NCBI GenBank assembly: GCA_934255105.1
Contig: CAKQNH010000005.1
Coordinates: forward strand, 1-24,348
Direction of reading: 5' to 3'
Length of the DNA: 24,348 nucleotides
Source of the DNA: an uncultured Pirellulaceae bacterium
Lineage (GTDB): Bacteria > Planctomycetota > Planctomycetia > Pirellulales > Pirellulaceae
Made by a program: the position numbers and the translations under genes. This document shows positions 15,194 to 24,306 of the stretch, piece by piece; positions within the stretch are counted from its first letter, which is position 1, and each line of letters starts with the position of its first letter. A model generated the notes under the pieces. It ran no database searches. It saw nothing but the letters and a program-made list of their open reading frames with translations, and had not been told where the DNA came from.

Positions 15194-16342
15194 TTAATCT
15201 AGGCTGCGATTTGCTTTGCAGCCTGGATCCAGCGCCTGGTAAAGTGCTCGACAGACACGCTCCGCATATCGATCGATTGCAAAGTGGTCTTCGAACGCCT
15301 GGCGTGCTTCGGTGAATACAGTATTGGGCTCACGAAGCATCAAACTACGGACTTCTTTAATCGCCGCTATCATCGCGGCCACATCATTGGGTTCGACGAA
15401 CCAGACCATGGAAACGTCTTCGAAGTACTCCTTAGTCACTGGAGTCGAAGTGATAACAACCGGTTTGCCCGCAGCCAAGGCGTGCATCGCTACCATTTGC
15501 CCTGCGGAAATTTCTGGATTTACTAAAGGCAACACAACAATCGATGCCTTGGTGAGTTCGCGACTGTAGTTTTCCCCATGGCAGTTTCGCAGCACCTTGA
15601 CACGACGACTCTCCAGACTCGGCGGAAAGCATTCGTGGGAGTCACACACAATTCTGCAATCGACATCGAAGCCTAAACGCTCGATCGAGTGTGTCAAAGT
15701 GGGGTAGTCACGCGACGAGCGTCCACCGCTAACAATGATGAACGGCTGGTTATCCGAACTTGTGCGGTTTTGATCTTTGGCCGCAACAGCTAATTCGACT
15801 CTCGCGTTGACATACTGCTTAATTGAATTGTGTTCCCCCAACCCGTAGTGAACGCACTCAAATCGCCTCTTCGATCGGCCAAACAAAGTTTCATAAGTTT
15901 GCTTTTCGCGCCTCGAATAAACCAGAACCGCATCAAGGCAGCTTAATACTCCTTTGAAATACAGCCATCGTAACTTTCTTGCGCTACGGTTTGCGCGTGG
16001 TGTATAAATGAACCCCAGATAGACGATTTTCGGTAATTGCTTTTGCAAGCAAACACGACGTATCCCATAGAACAGAACCACTGGCACGATTTGCAAGTGG
16101 TCGTCGACAACAATCATGGTGGCTGGACTCGCACAACGCACTGACCGCCACGCCAGCAGAAATGCAGACAGCACCAATCTTGGCCAGCCAAATATTACGA
16201 GCCACAACCGTCGTCGGTAGCGCAAATCTACCGAATCAGCAAACACAGTTACTTGAAGTGGCTCCAGATGTTGCCGTACATGCTGATAGAAAGGCCATTC
16301 AGCAGCAGCGCTAGAGTTGTGATCAAAAAAATGTATGTTCAT
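15194..16342 (-). CDS. Glycosyltransferase, GT-B fold, family 4-like (382 aa)
   Basis: Starts at ATG 16342 with no evident ribosome binding site. N-terminal half: MNIHFFDHN strand, VDDHLQIVPVV, then IYTPRANRSARKL and a YSRREKQTYETLF helix. C-terminal half: VSGGRSSRDYPTL (donor-side loop) and AGQMVAMHALAAGKPVV, which occupies the place of the GT4 E-x7-E motif but has Met and His rather than Glu at the second position. The hydrophobic stretch at about 46-66 (RLWLVIFGWPRLVLSAFLLAW) may be a membrane-associating helix, as in some lipid-linked glycosyltransferases. Expected to act on the lipid-linked intermediate in the cytoplasm. It follows the PcRGLX-like gene by 110 nt. Family assignment is good, donor unknown. 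Confidence 0.82.
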   Translation of the reverse strand: MNIHFFDHNSSAAAEWPFYQHVRQHLEPLQVTVFADSVDLRYRRRLWLVIFGWPRLVLSAFLLAWRSVRCASPATMIVVDDHLQIVPVVLFYGIRRVCLQKQLPKIVYLGFIYTPRANRSARKLRWLYFKGVLSCLDAVLVYSRREKQTYETLFGRSKRRFECVHYGLGEHNSIKQYVNARVELAVAAKDQNRTSSDNQPFIIVSGGRSSRDYPTLTHSIERLGFDVDCRIVCDSHECFPPSLESRRVKVLRNCHGENYSRELTKASIVVLPLVNPEISAGQMVAMHALAAGKPVVITSTPVTKEYFEDVSMVWFVEPNDVAAMIAAIKEVRSLMLREPNTVFTEARQAFEDHFAIDRYAERVCRALYQALDPGCKANRSLD

Positions 16343-16452
16343 CGCATGGTACAGCGCAACTATGGAATGTCATTGAATGCCTCGGCCTCCCCTCGCTGTG
16401 CTCGCCCTTCTCACCAGGAGGATCGAGCAAAAAAAGTTGCTCTAAGATTATG

Positions 16453-19104
16453 TCAAGCAGCGCTGCCCAGATACGCCAATAGTGTGACCGAAAAAGTTGC
16501 TAGTCCGAGAAATATCACGATAGCTAAAGCGATGCACAAGCGTTTGAATCGCCTGGTTGCTACTGTCCGTTGCGGGCGGCATTCGATTCGCGGGCCAAAT
16601 GTTTGTTCGCTTAATTCATTAGTTCGCAGGTGTTCCGAATGTCGGTTATACCAATCTCGCTGCCATCCAAAATTCAGCAATAGAACTACCGGGCGACAGA
16701 GTGACCGAGTCCGAAAACTCCACAGAGTTTCACACCCATAGTGAAAGAAGAATTCGGCTTTCTCACGTAAGCGCCGGCGTTGTTGTGGATCGCTGGCGTA
16801 CAACGCAGCGTGCTGCAGAATGTGCCATTTGCGCATGTCTTGAGCGGCCCAAGTTTCTGTTGGATAGTGCAACTCTTCCGGCACGGACAGCGTCGGTCGT
16901 TCGTGCTCAACCATCCACTGTGCGTAATGTAGCAAGGAGGCCACACCGTAATTAAAATCTTCGTCGTACTGCCCCAATGTGTATTTGTAATCGACAAATC
17001 GCCCCAAGGCTTGCAAATACATCGTGTAGAACCAGCGCAGCTCCGCATTCAATAAATTTAATTCCTGCAGGTCTTCGGTCGGATGCACCGTACGGCGCAT
17101 GAGCAATGCTGCCCGCTGCAGATACTTGTCATCCCCCATTAATTCATGTCCGGTCAGCAGGGCGTGCGTCGAATTGGCCGCCGCTCGTCCAGGACCAAAA
17201 TAACCTGCGGAACTGGCCGTGGAATGCCATGTGTCGTGTCGTGAAAGAAAGCGGAAGGGTGTTTGGCTCCCGTCTTCGATTCGCATTACATAGTCGGCAG
17301 CATTGATCGCAGCAGTGCGATAACGCTCGGTGCCTGTCAGCCAGTAAGCCAGCATCCAGCCGGTACTGTAATTATGGGCTGCTGCCGGACCACCGCCGAT
17401 AGCATAGTTTTTCGCGAGCTTTTCTCCGGTTTCACCCAGCGCGGATAGATCTTGGCCTCCCTCGAAGGATTGAGATACACGGAGTTGCCGAGGATAGCTG
17501 CGGTGAGTCGAGGTGTGCGCGTCGGCGTAATGATAAGTGTGCCAGAACAAACCACCGTTATATACCAATTTGTCACGCTGCGTGTGATACGTATCGATGT
17601 CCCAAGCGTGGTCGGCCATGTGAATCATCAACTCGTACCACCGGGGGTCCCCACGCCGCAGAAACTGAAGGGCAAATCCAAGCACGCAGTCATATTGATT
17701 GTTGTAGTGAGAGATGAGTGCAGTCTTGCCGCGATGATAGACCGCTTCGTGATCACCATAAACATCACCAAAGTGTCGCCATCCAAACTCATCAATTTTC
17801 TCATTCTTGATAGCGAATGTGTCTTGGCCATCCAGAGCCAAATCAACTAGACTCTCGTACACAGGATCGCTCTGTCGAGACCGTGGTTCAAGGTAGGGCC
17901 AAGCCTGTGCTTCTGCATAAGCGTCCGGAGTCAGGCTTACCAAAGGTGGATTGATACAGACATCGATGGTTGATTGCTCGGTAGTCTGTCTCCATTCAAA
18001 CGCGAACTCATGGGTCTTTTGTTCCCCTCCCTGCAATTCATGTCCCCCCACGGTTTCCAATGGAAAGAGTCCAATTCGCAAGCCATCGCCTTCGGCGGCA
18101 AGCACTTTCGGGAAGTTTTGCCAAAAGTCGCGATAGCCAATGCCATACACGGCAGAGCTGGTTTTCCAGGCGACCAAGGGCTCGGCTCGTAGCCCCGCTA
18201 ACTCCTGACCATCGGCGTTTGCCCTGTAGCCCCGGAACTCAAGAGGAACCCTGCCATGCCGATCCAGGTGATTGTGACTGTTCCAGTTTTCGCCACCGCT
18301 CGAGGCTTGGAATATTCTTAACTGCTGAGATGCCTCTAGCGTCTGGCCGGAATCACGCAGCTCTGCCGACAGACGTTTCTGCTGAGCTGCTTTTGGCAAG
18401 GAGAAATGAAAGGAGAGATCGTTGATGATAACCGAACCAGCGGCTCCTAGATCCCAATTCCCTCCTGGGTGATCCATCGCCAGAGGGTTAGTAATTGCAA
18501 ACTCAAATGTCACCGTCGATAAGTCTGCGTAGACGTTGGCGATGAGGTTGCCCGTGAGCGGAGAGGACTTTCCACTCGCATCGAAACGCACGCTCCATGT
18601 TTGAGACCAGCGGATCGGCCCCGTGTCAATTGTTCGAGCGGATTCCAGCACACCGAGATACGACTGACTGTCGTGGCGGAGGCGGATTTGTAGTGCGACT
18701 ATTTCGTTAAACAAGCGATGCCGCAATACTGCGGTATCGGTAGAACCCCGCTGCGTTTCCGGTTCGATGGCTATCAGCGGGTTAGCTGGCACCTGAGTCG
18801 GACTACCGGTCGCAACGTTGCGTTCTGCAGCGATCTCAAGCGTGTAGCTGGCTGGATCCCCCAGGCAAAGGAATTCGACCAGACACCAGCGAATCGAACT
18901 ATCGGGCCAGCGGCTCAGCACCTTCTTTTGGGCAATCGATCGCGCGTCGTGCGAATCAATCACTCCAATCTGGCCCGGTTCCGCAATCTGGCCGGGGGCG
19001 AAAGGGATGCCCAGCCGCACTGGGAGAAGCGCACCGGGATCAGCACCAGCGGAACTCCTGTCGCACAGCAATTGAATTTTTTGGGTACCCAAATTGTGCT
19101 TCAC
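16453..19104 (-). CDS. RIFT-barrel / PcRGLX-like (exo-rhamnogalacturonan lyase family) protein with C-terminal membrane anchor (883 aa)
   Basis: The frame extends to GTG 19242 and contains an ATG at 19170, but GTG 19104 overlaps the previous stop as GTGA, matching the coupling used twice elsewhere in this operon, so it is preferred. The N-terminal domain has LPVRLGIPFAPGQI and VLSRWPDSSIRWCLVEFL, the hallmark of RIFT-barrel domains of the PcRGLX/YetA group. The centre is rich in His, Trp and Tyr (HYNNQYD, GLFWHTYHYADAHTSTHRSY, AHNYSTGWMLAYW) and looks like an alpha/alpha-toroid carbohydrate-active core. There is no signal peptide. The last 30 residues are one transmembrane helix preceded by RRFKR, predicting the bulk to face the cytoplasm. 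In this locus it may trim or edit the nascent glycan. Activity is not established. Confidence 0.65.
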   Translation of the reverse strand: MKHNLGTQKIQLLCDRSSAGADPGALLPVRLGIPFAPGQIAEPGQIGVIDSHDARSIAQKKVLSRWPDSSIRWCLVEFLCLGDPASYTLEIAAERNVATGSPTQVPANPLIAIEPETQRGSTDTAVLRHRLFNEIVALQIRLRHDSQSYLGVLESARTIDTGPIRWSQTWSVRFDASGKSSPLTGNLIANVYADLSTVTFEFAITNPLAMDHPGGNWDLGAAGSVIINDLSFHFSLPKAAQQKRLSAELRDSGQTLEASQQLRIFQASSGGENWNSHNHLDRHGRVPLEFRGYRANADGQELAGLRAEPLVAWKTSSAVYGIGYRDFWQNFPKVLAAEGDGLRIGLFPLETVGGHELQGGEQKTHEFAFEWRQTTEQSTIDVCINPPLVSLTPDAYAEAQAWPYLEPRSRQSDPVYESLVDLALDGQDTFAIKNEKIDEFGWRHFGDVYGDHEAVYHRGKTALISHYNNQYDCVLGFALQFLRRGDPRWYELMIHMADHAWDIDTYHTQRDKLVYNGGLFWHTYHYADAHTSTHRSYPRQLRVSQSFEGGQDLSALGETGEKLAKNYAIGGGPAAAHNYSTGWMLAYWLTGTERYRTAAINAADYVMRIEDGSQTPFRFLSRHDTWHSTASSAGYFGPGRAAANSTHALLTGHELMGDDKYLQRAALLMRRTVHPTEDLQELNLLNAELRWFYTMYLQALGRFVDYKYTLGQYDEDFNYGVASLLHYAQWMVEHERPTLSVPEELHYPTETWAAQDMRKWHILQHAALYASDPQQRRRLREKAEFFFHYGCETLWSFRTRSLCRPVVLLLNFGWQRDWYNRHSEHLRTNELSEQTFGPRIECRPQRTVATRRFKRLCIALAIVIFLGLATFSVTLLAYLGSAA

Positions 19105-20276
19105 TTTGATTTCAACGCTTTGCGTGCCAAGCTGGCCGCTTGTGCCCAGGAGTAGTTCTCGGTGACCCATGCTCGAGCTTGCTGCCCGAGTTGGTGTCGC
19201 AGAGGGGCATCGTTTATCAGCCGAATAATTTGCTCGATCCACTGCTCTGGTCGGTTAGCCACTAGGCAGGGCTCACCACCTTTTAAATCGACTCCGTTCA
19301 GTGCACGGCGACTGGCGATGATTGGCCGGGCCAGGCTTGCGGCCTCTAAGAATTTGTTCTTGATCCCGGCCCCGCTTACAAAGGGCAGTACAACTATCTG
19401 GTGTCGCAGAATTTCGTGTCGCAAGTCCGGCAGATCTGGCACCAAATGGAAACCGTGCGTTGCCGCGAGTTGTTTGACCTGCGGACCAGCCTGGAATCCA
19501 TACACTGTCCACTGCAGTTCGGGCAGACGCCGCCGGAGCCCTGTCCAGACATGCTTGCAAAACCAATCGAGGGCATCGAGGTTAGGGCCAAAATCGAGCC
19601 GTCCCCAAAATACCAGACCTTGAGAATCGATCTGCGAGTGGTCGATGGAAACCGCCGCTGGAGCAAAGTGTTGAGCATCGACTCCGTTGGCGATCACGTC
19701 TACCGCAGAACGCGGCATGATCCACCGCACCGCAGTCGCATCTTTGTCCGAGACGACCCACACGCGATCGGTGCACGACGTAAACGCATACTCGTAGAGT
19801 CCCTTAATTGCCCCCAACTTGATTTCAGACCAACTGGATGGCTTGATAAGCTGGGCTTGTGACAAGTGGTGTAAGAACCACTCATCGGCGGCGTACCAAA
19901 TGCGATTCACGCGGCTGGGAATCATGGCTAAGTAGGGAAGTACATCCAGGCCTACTACCACTACAGCATCGAAGGCCTGCCCCTCTACCAGACGGGCGAT
20001 GGCGGCAATGCGGCCTCGCTCCGTACCCCAATAGGAACAGAACTTTTCTTGTAGACGAGGAAGGCTGAAAGACATTTCGCCCGCGGGCAATTCGTCGAAG
20101 ACGTATTGCGAGTGTAGGATAAGTCCTTCGGTGGCGGGCGGTTGACAGGGGGCGGCAGTCAGCAGCGACAGTTCTACCCCCGTATTCCCCAGAGCTTGCA
20201 TCATGTGGAAACAATGCACGTCGTGGCCACTGGAACGGGGCCACTGTAGGCTCTCCTTAACAAATAGCACCCTCAT
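19101..20276 (-). CDS. Glycosyltransferase family 4 (391 aa)
   Basis: GT-B enzyme. The N-terminal strand MRVLFVKESLQWPRSSGHDVH carries the Gly/Ser acceptor loop; YAADEWFLHHL follows; VVSDKDATAVRW and IANGVDAQHFAP mark the domain junction; FWGRLDFGPNLDALDWF starts the donor domain; and GAGIKNKFLEAASLARPII takes the place of the GT4 E-x7-E motif, as in the XrtA/PEP-CTERM-locus sugar transferases. Its ATG overlaps the stop of the upstream ligase gene as ATGA, and its own TGA overlaps the next gene as GTGA, so translation is coupled on both sides. Presumably adds one sugar of the repeat unit. Donor and linkage unknown. Confidence 0.92.
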   Translation of the reverse strand: MRVLFVKESLQWPRSSGHDVHCFHMMQALGNTGVELSLLTAAPCQPPATEGLILHSQYVFDELPAGEMSFSLPRLQEKFCSYWGTERGRIAAIARLVEGQAFDAVVVVGLDVLPYLAMIPSRVNRIWYAADEWFLHHLSQAQLIKPSSWSEIKLGAIKGLYEYAFTSCTDRVWVVSDKDATAVRWIMPRSAVDVIANGVDAQHFAPAAVSIDHSQIDSQGLVFWGRLDFGPNLDALDWFCKHVWTGLRRRLPELQWTVYGFQAGPQVKQLAATHGFHLVPDLPDLRHEILRHQIVVLPFVSGAGIKNKFLEAASLARPIIASRRALNGVDLKGGEPCLVANRPEQWIEQIIRLINDAPLRHQLGQQARAWVTENYSWAQAASLARKALKSK

Positions 20277-21607
20277 GCGCAGTTCACTTCTGGGATAGGA
20301 AGATCGCTGTCAACGACTGACTCCAAATTTTCATCCTCCGAATCAAGCTCCTGTTCCTCTAACCTATTTGCGTAAACGGCTAGTGCCGCAGTGGCCAGCA
20401 CGATCAGCAAATAGGGGCTCTCTATCAACGCCCCGCTGGAAAACATGCTGGCAGCCCAATATCCAGGGATTCCGCAGAGCGTCGCCAAATTGACAGTCTG
20501 CATCCACTCTGGGAACTGATGGCGATCGCTTCGCCACAATCGAAAGTGTTGCCACCAGGGAATAATAAACGCTAACAAGTAGCACGCCAGTGCGGGAACT
20601 CCAGAGCCGGTACCGACTTCAAAAAACAGATTGTGCAACGCCTTGGCAGACATTCCACCGATGTCCCCTTCATAATATTGCGGGACTTTCATTTCACCGG
20701 CCCACGGGCCGACTCCCAACAACGGATAGTCTTGCATGATACGGGCGCCAGCCTTCCATAGCAGATAGCGACTGTCGGCGGACGAATCCAACTCACCCTG
20801 TGCTTTAAAGCTTGATGAAAATTCCTCGACCACCGACGGTCCCGCTAGTATGACTCCTGCCAATAGTCCACCTAGGACATAGGTCAAACTCTGGCGATTC
20901 TTGGGCATGAAATAGACTGCAACTGCTGCCAGAAATAGCGCCCCCAACATGGTTCCCCGCGATTGCAAGAACATCAATTGATGCATTTGCAGTACGAAGA
21001 TCAACCCCGCCAGCCAACGCGCGTAGCGATTTCCGGCGGTCACCATGAGCGCGAAAGCGATGGCCATGATCGGAACCGTCGAGATCGAGTAGGTGTTGTT
21101 GTCTAGAAAGTTCCAGGTAAACCAATTCACGTTGATACCACGACCGTAGTACAGTTGGTTGACGTTGTAGGCATTCCAGCCTTGCCCTAGCAGAATTACC
21201 CAGGCCAGCGCCATGAGGTGCTTAGGTTCACGTAGGATAAGCGTGCCTATTACCACCATTAAAATGATTTTCCATGAGATGTCTATATAAAAGGCGCTCT
21301 TCGTTAAATTGATCGATTGTGTGCTACTTACGAAACTTAGAGCAAGATAAGCAACGAGTGATACCAGGGTTACGATTCCTCCCCTGGTCAATCGCTGTTG
21401 GCTCAAGCCAGCCATAAACCAGCTTAAGAGTGTCGCCCCCGCTAGATATTTTTGATAGCTCCACTCAGGCAGTCCCCACCTCCAATTCCAGGTTGGACAA
21501 AGCACTGCAAAGCCCGCATAACCGACGACGCCGATCCAGGCGTACTGCAGAGATCGAAGGACGAGCAGGACCCATAAGAACAGTAATAGAATTATTCCCT
21601 TAGTCAC
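20273..21607 (-). CDS. O-antigen ligase / Wzy-type polymerase membrane protein (444 aa)
   Basis: A polytopic membrane protein, roughly 10-12 helices. The longest frame starts at GTG 21670; the GTG at 21607 overlaps the previous stop as GTGA and begins directly on a hydrophobic helix, so it is preferred. Features of the ligase/polymerase superfamily: SRGTMLGALFLAAVAVYF in a membrane segment, a periplasmic loop with RYLLWKAGARIMQDYPLLGVGP, and HNLFFEVGTGSGVPAL (catalytic-type His-Asn). NVNWFTWNFLDNNTYS is reminiscent of the exosortase-A-associated ligase subgroup. It would join polymer units or transfer them to an acceptor on the periplasmic side. The C-terminal tail is acidic and cytoplasmic-looking. 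Whether it polymerises or ligates cannot be decided from sequence. Confidence 0.88.
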   Translation of the reverse strand: MTKGIILLLFLWVLLVLRSLQYAWIGVVGYAGFAVLCPTWNWRWGLPEWSYQKYLAGATLLSWFMAGLSQQRLTRGGIVTLVSLVAYLALSFVSSTQSINLTKSAFYIDISWKIILMVVIGTLILREPKHLMALAWVILLGQGWNAYNVNQLYYGRGINVNWFTWNFLDNNTYSISTVPIMAIAFALMVTAGNRYARWLAGLIFVLQMHQLMFLQSRGTMLGALFLAAVAVYFMPKNRQSLTYVLGGLLAGVILAGPSVVEEFSSSFKAQGELDSSADSRYLLWKAGARIMQDYPLLGVGPWAGEMKVPQYYEGDIGGMSAKALHNLFFEVGTGSGVPALACYLLAFIIPWWQHFRLWRSDRHQFPEWMQTVNLATLCGIPGYWAASMFSSGALIESPYLLIVLATAALAVYANRLEEQELDSEDENLESVVDSDLPIPEVNCA

Positions 21608-22662
21608 GGTCTGGATACCACCATGCCGTTTTGGAGCGTTTGCTGAACGCGCCCGCCACGAATCCGCCACGCCGCCGTAGCTAAAATTTCCAAGCCACGC
21701 GATAGATAGCTTGGACGGATTGGCTGATGTCCTAGCCGTCCTAGAAATGCATCGGCTACGCCGATAGCCACGGCTGTCGCTCCATGGCGATTGCCAAGCT
21801 CACGCTCGTGACAATACATGTGGTAGATGTGGCGTAGATAGGCACGGCGCGAGGCCCACACGCCGGGTCGACCCAGGACACCGCTGTGACGGTTCAACAG
21901 CAGCCATAGATTTCGGGAACCGTAGTAGCGTTGCAGAGGCTGGCCTGCGCGCTGAAATGAAACGGAATGTTTGTGGAACACTAGGCTTTGGTGCAGAACA
22001 CCCGATTTAAAGCCCGCTGCTTGGGCCCGCAGACAGAAATCAGACTCTTCACCAATCAGAAAGAATCGCTCATCAATTAATCCGATCTTCTCAAAGACTC
22101 TGCGGGCTATTGCCACGGCACAACCATTGACAATGTCGACCGGGCTAATGGTATCCTGGTCGCTTTGATCAAGGCGGATCGGCTGAAAGAATTCAGCTGA
22201 ACTCAGCGGGTTAAACCGCACTCCTTCGGTTTGTACGACTTCGCGATCATGGTATTCGTTAATTACCGGTCCAACAATATCGAACCCTTGTGCAAAGGCA
22301 TATTGCAAGCGTTCTACAAGCGTCGGGTCGACCACAGTATCGTTGTTTAGTAGCAATACAACGTCAGACGGTTGATGAGAATGGTTTTGGGCCAATCGGC
22401 AAGTCAAAGGTGGCTCGACACTACCTGTCAACGCCTGACGAATTCCAATGTTATTACCGCCGGACCAGCCGGTATTCTCGGGGCTAGAGATGACCGTAAC
22501 CCAATCGAAACGCTCCGCGATTGCATCGGCCTCGTTGTTAGTGGAAGCATTGTCCACCACGATGGTGGTTACTTGACAGTCGTCGATCTTCGAAATCGAC
22601 TCAAGGCATTCGATCGTGTCCGACAAGCCGTTGAAGTTCACCAGGACAATTGCAATTTTCAT
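21604..22662 (-). CDS. Glycosyltransferase family 2, rhamnosyltransferase-like (352 aa)
   Basis: GT-A inverting transferase. IVLVNFNG at the start, VVDNAST at 36-41, PENTGWSGGNNIGIRQAL (61-78), VVLLLNNDTVV with NND (106-108) at the metal/nucleotide-binding position, VNGCAVAIARRVFEKIGL (178-195) and LIGEESDFCLRAQAAG (202-217) as the acceptor-side acidic motif. This order is that of WbbL-like rhamnosyltransferases, but other sugars are possible. A His-rich insert (about 90-98) lies between strands. It starts 7 nt after the stop of the upstream GT2 gene and overlaps the ligase gene by 4 nt. Confidence 0.93.
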   Translation of the reverse strand: MKIAIVLVNFNGLSDTIECLESISKIDDCQVTTIVVDNASTNNEADAIAERFDWVTVISSPENTGWSGGNNIGIRQALTGSVEPPLTCRLAQNHSHQPSDVVLLLNNDTVVDPTLVERLQYAFAQGFDIVGPVINEYHDREVVQTEGVRFNPLSSAEFFQPIRLDQSDQDTISPVDIVNGCAVAIARRVFEKIGLIDERFFLIGEESDFCLRAQAAGFKSGVLHQSLVFHKHSVSFQRAGQPLQRYYGSRNLWLLLNRHSGVLGRPGVWASRRAYLRHIYHMYCHERELGNRHGATAVAIGVADAFLGRLGHQPIRPSYLSRGLEILATAAWRIRGGRVQQTLQNGMVVSRP

Positions 22663-22669
22663 AGCCGGT

Positions 22670-23584
22670 TCAATCCTTGATCCGGGCCACCAGGCGCGGG
22701 GGGAGGTGTGAAATCATCCAATACATCAGAATCCGCCAGTCGCTAGGGTGATCTTTCCAGTAATCCCACAACATGACGCGGGCCGCCGCGAAATTCCGAC
22801 GATAGTAGGCCAGCATAACCGAAGCGCGGTAATCGTGCCACAAACTTTGATCGGTCACACCTCCTTGCTGGAGTAGGTCAAGATGGTTTTTGATGACTAA
22901 TTGCCTCGCCTGTTTGCCCCCCATTACGCGGCGGATCTCATTATTGGTGACTTGTTTGTCGTGCATGCGATACCACACCAGTGGAACGTCGACACCGACG
23001 ATCGATCCCTGCTTCAGGAGTTTAATATACATTTCCAGGTCTTCACCATTGGACAAGCCTTCGGCAAATCCATGCACGTTTCGAAGTACCTCAGCGCGAA
23101 CCATCAAAGTGGAGGGTGGAAAATACAATTCGCGCCACAGATGTGCCGCCATCTTGGGTGGCTCAAGTCTTGACGACGGATAGGGACCAAATGGGAAATA
23201 TCCCGGGGCGTCGATGCAGCGCGTATAGCAGGCTACCGCATGAGGATTGGCATCCAAGCAGGCCTGTTGCAACTTCAGTTTGTCTGCGGCCCATTTGTCA
23301 TCGGCATCCAGAAACGCGATAAACTCTCCTGCGGATTGTTCGATCCCCGCGTTGCGAGCAGCCCCTAGCCCTCGATTTTCCGTGCGAATCCAGTGCAGGG
23401 CTGGGGTGGTCCAATTGTGTGGCGGCTGAATCGGTTGCGGCGAGCCATCGTCGATCACAATTAGCTCCAGTGCGCTGCACGATTGTTCGGCGACTGACTG
23501 CATGGCTTCCGCCAAGTAGCGATCTTCTCGGTAGCAGGGGATTACAACCGAAGTGCGCCCGGAGCCGCTTTCAGGGGATGTCAT
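22670..23584 (-). CDS. Glycosyltransferase family 2 (304 aa)
   Basis: GT-A fold: SVVIPCYREDRYLAEAMQSV, LIVIDDGS (41-48), ENRGLGAARNAGIEQSAGEF (69-88), FLDADDKW with DADD (93-96) as the metal-binding DxD, and LSNGEDLEMYIKLLKQG as the later acidic acceptor motif. The C-terminal 100 residues are helical and basic/aromatic (YYRRNFAAARVMLWDYW), typical of the membrane-associating end of such enzymes. Its start is 2 nt after the stop of the interrupted methyltransferase gene. It probably adds a sugar to the repeat unit at the cytoplasmic face; the donor is not deducible. Confidence 0.93.
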   Translation of the reverse strand: MTSPESGSGRTSVVIPCYREDRYLAEAMQSVAEQSCSALELIVIDDGSPQPIQPPHNWTTPALHWIRTENRGLGAARNAGIEQSAGEFIAFLDADDKWAADKLKLQQACLDANPHAVACYTRCIDAPGYFPFGPYPSSRLEPPKMAAHLWRELYFPPSTLMVRAEVLRNVHGFAEGLSNGEDLEMYIKLLKQGSIVGVDVPLVWYRMHDKQVTNNEIRRVMGGKQARQLVIKNHLDLLQQGGVTDQSLWHDYRASVMLAYYRRNFAAARVMLWDYWKDHPSDWRILMYWMISHLPPRLVARIKD

Positions 23585-23586
23585 GC

Positions 23587-24306
23587 CTAATCAGCCACGT
23601 CTTGAGTGGGTTGCTCTGGCGGATGAGGTAAGCGTTTTTGTGCGAACGCCCAAACCATAACTGGAAAATTAGGTTCATGATGCAACGAGTGTAGCCAGGG
23701 GCGAAAGTGCGGCACTCGACTAAAGCCTCCCACCACCGCCTGACGATTTGCCCATGAACCGGTTTGAATACAATCCATGTCGAAACCGCCCTCGGCTAGT
23801 AAATGCTTCAACCCGACTTCGGTCCACCGCGAACAATCAGTGGGATAGGCGTGTACCTTGACCAGAAACGGAGTCGTGATCATCGCCCATCCGTCAGGAC
23901 ATAGCATTTCAAATGCATGTTTTACGGCACGATAGGGCCATAGGACGTGTTCTAAAACTTGCTCAAGTATGATTAGATCGAATGCTTCCGGGCGATAGGG
24001 CTCCACACAAAGATCGTATTGCGGATAATCGAGGCTTGTATAGGACCGAAAGTTCTGGTTTACTCAGTTTTCACCCCCTATCTCCAACGCGTCGATTTTC
24101 GGCGGATGGATGCTCTCGATGAAACTAGCTGTCGCTTGGTTCATCTTCACTCGCACCCAAGCGGTGTCGCCATTGGTGTCTTTGGCTACGAAGCGTTCTC
24201 GCGTAGCGCGAAGCCGCCAAGCGAGAGTGTCCGCGATTGATCGACTGATATCTTGCAGGGCCACTAATGCTTTGTCCAGATTAAAAAGTGGGGTGGCAGC
24301 GCTCAC
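23587..24306 (-). pseudogene. Class I SAM-dependent methyltransferase interrupted by an in-frame TGA
   Basis: One reading frame of 239 codons runs from GTG 24306 to TAG 23587-23589, broken only by TGA at 24064-24066 (codon 81). Both sides are clearly one protein: before the stop KIDALEIGGEN (motif I, SAM binding), after it NFRSYTSLDYPQYDLC, then FDLIILEQVLEHVLWPYRA, MLCPDGWAMITTPFLVKVH and DCSRWTEVGLKHLLAEGGF. From memory of related proteins a Trp follows the motif-I loop, so TGG to TGA is the simplest change. Other genes here use TGA as stop, so general recoding is unlikely. An internal GTG at 24006 could restart a 139-residue product lacking the SAM loop. It heads the glycan operon. Nonsense mutation or sequencing error are both possible. 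Confidence 0.75.
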
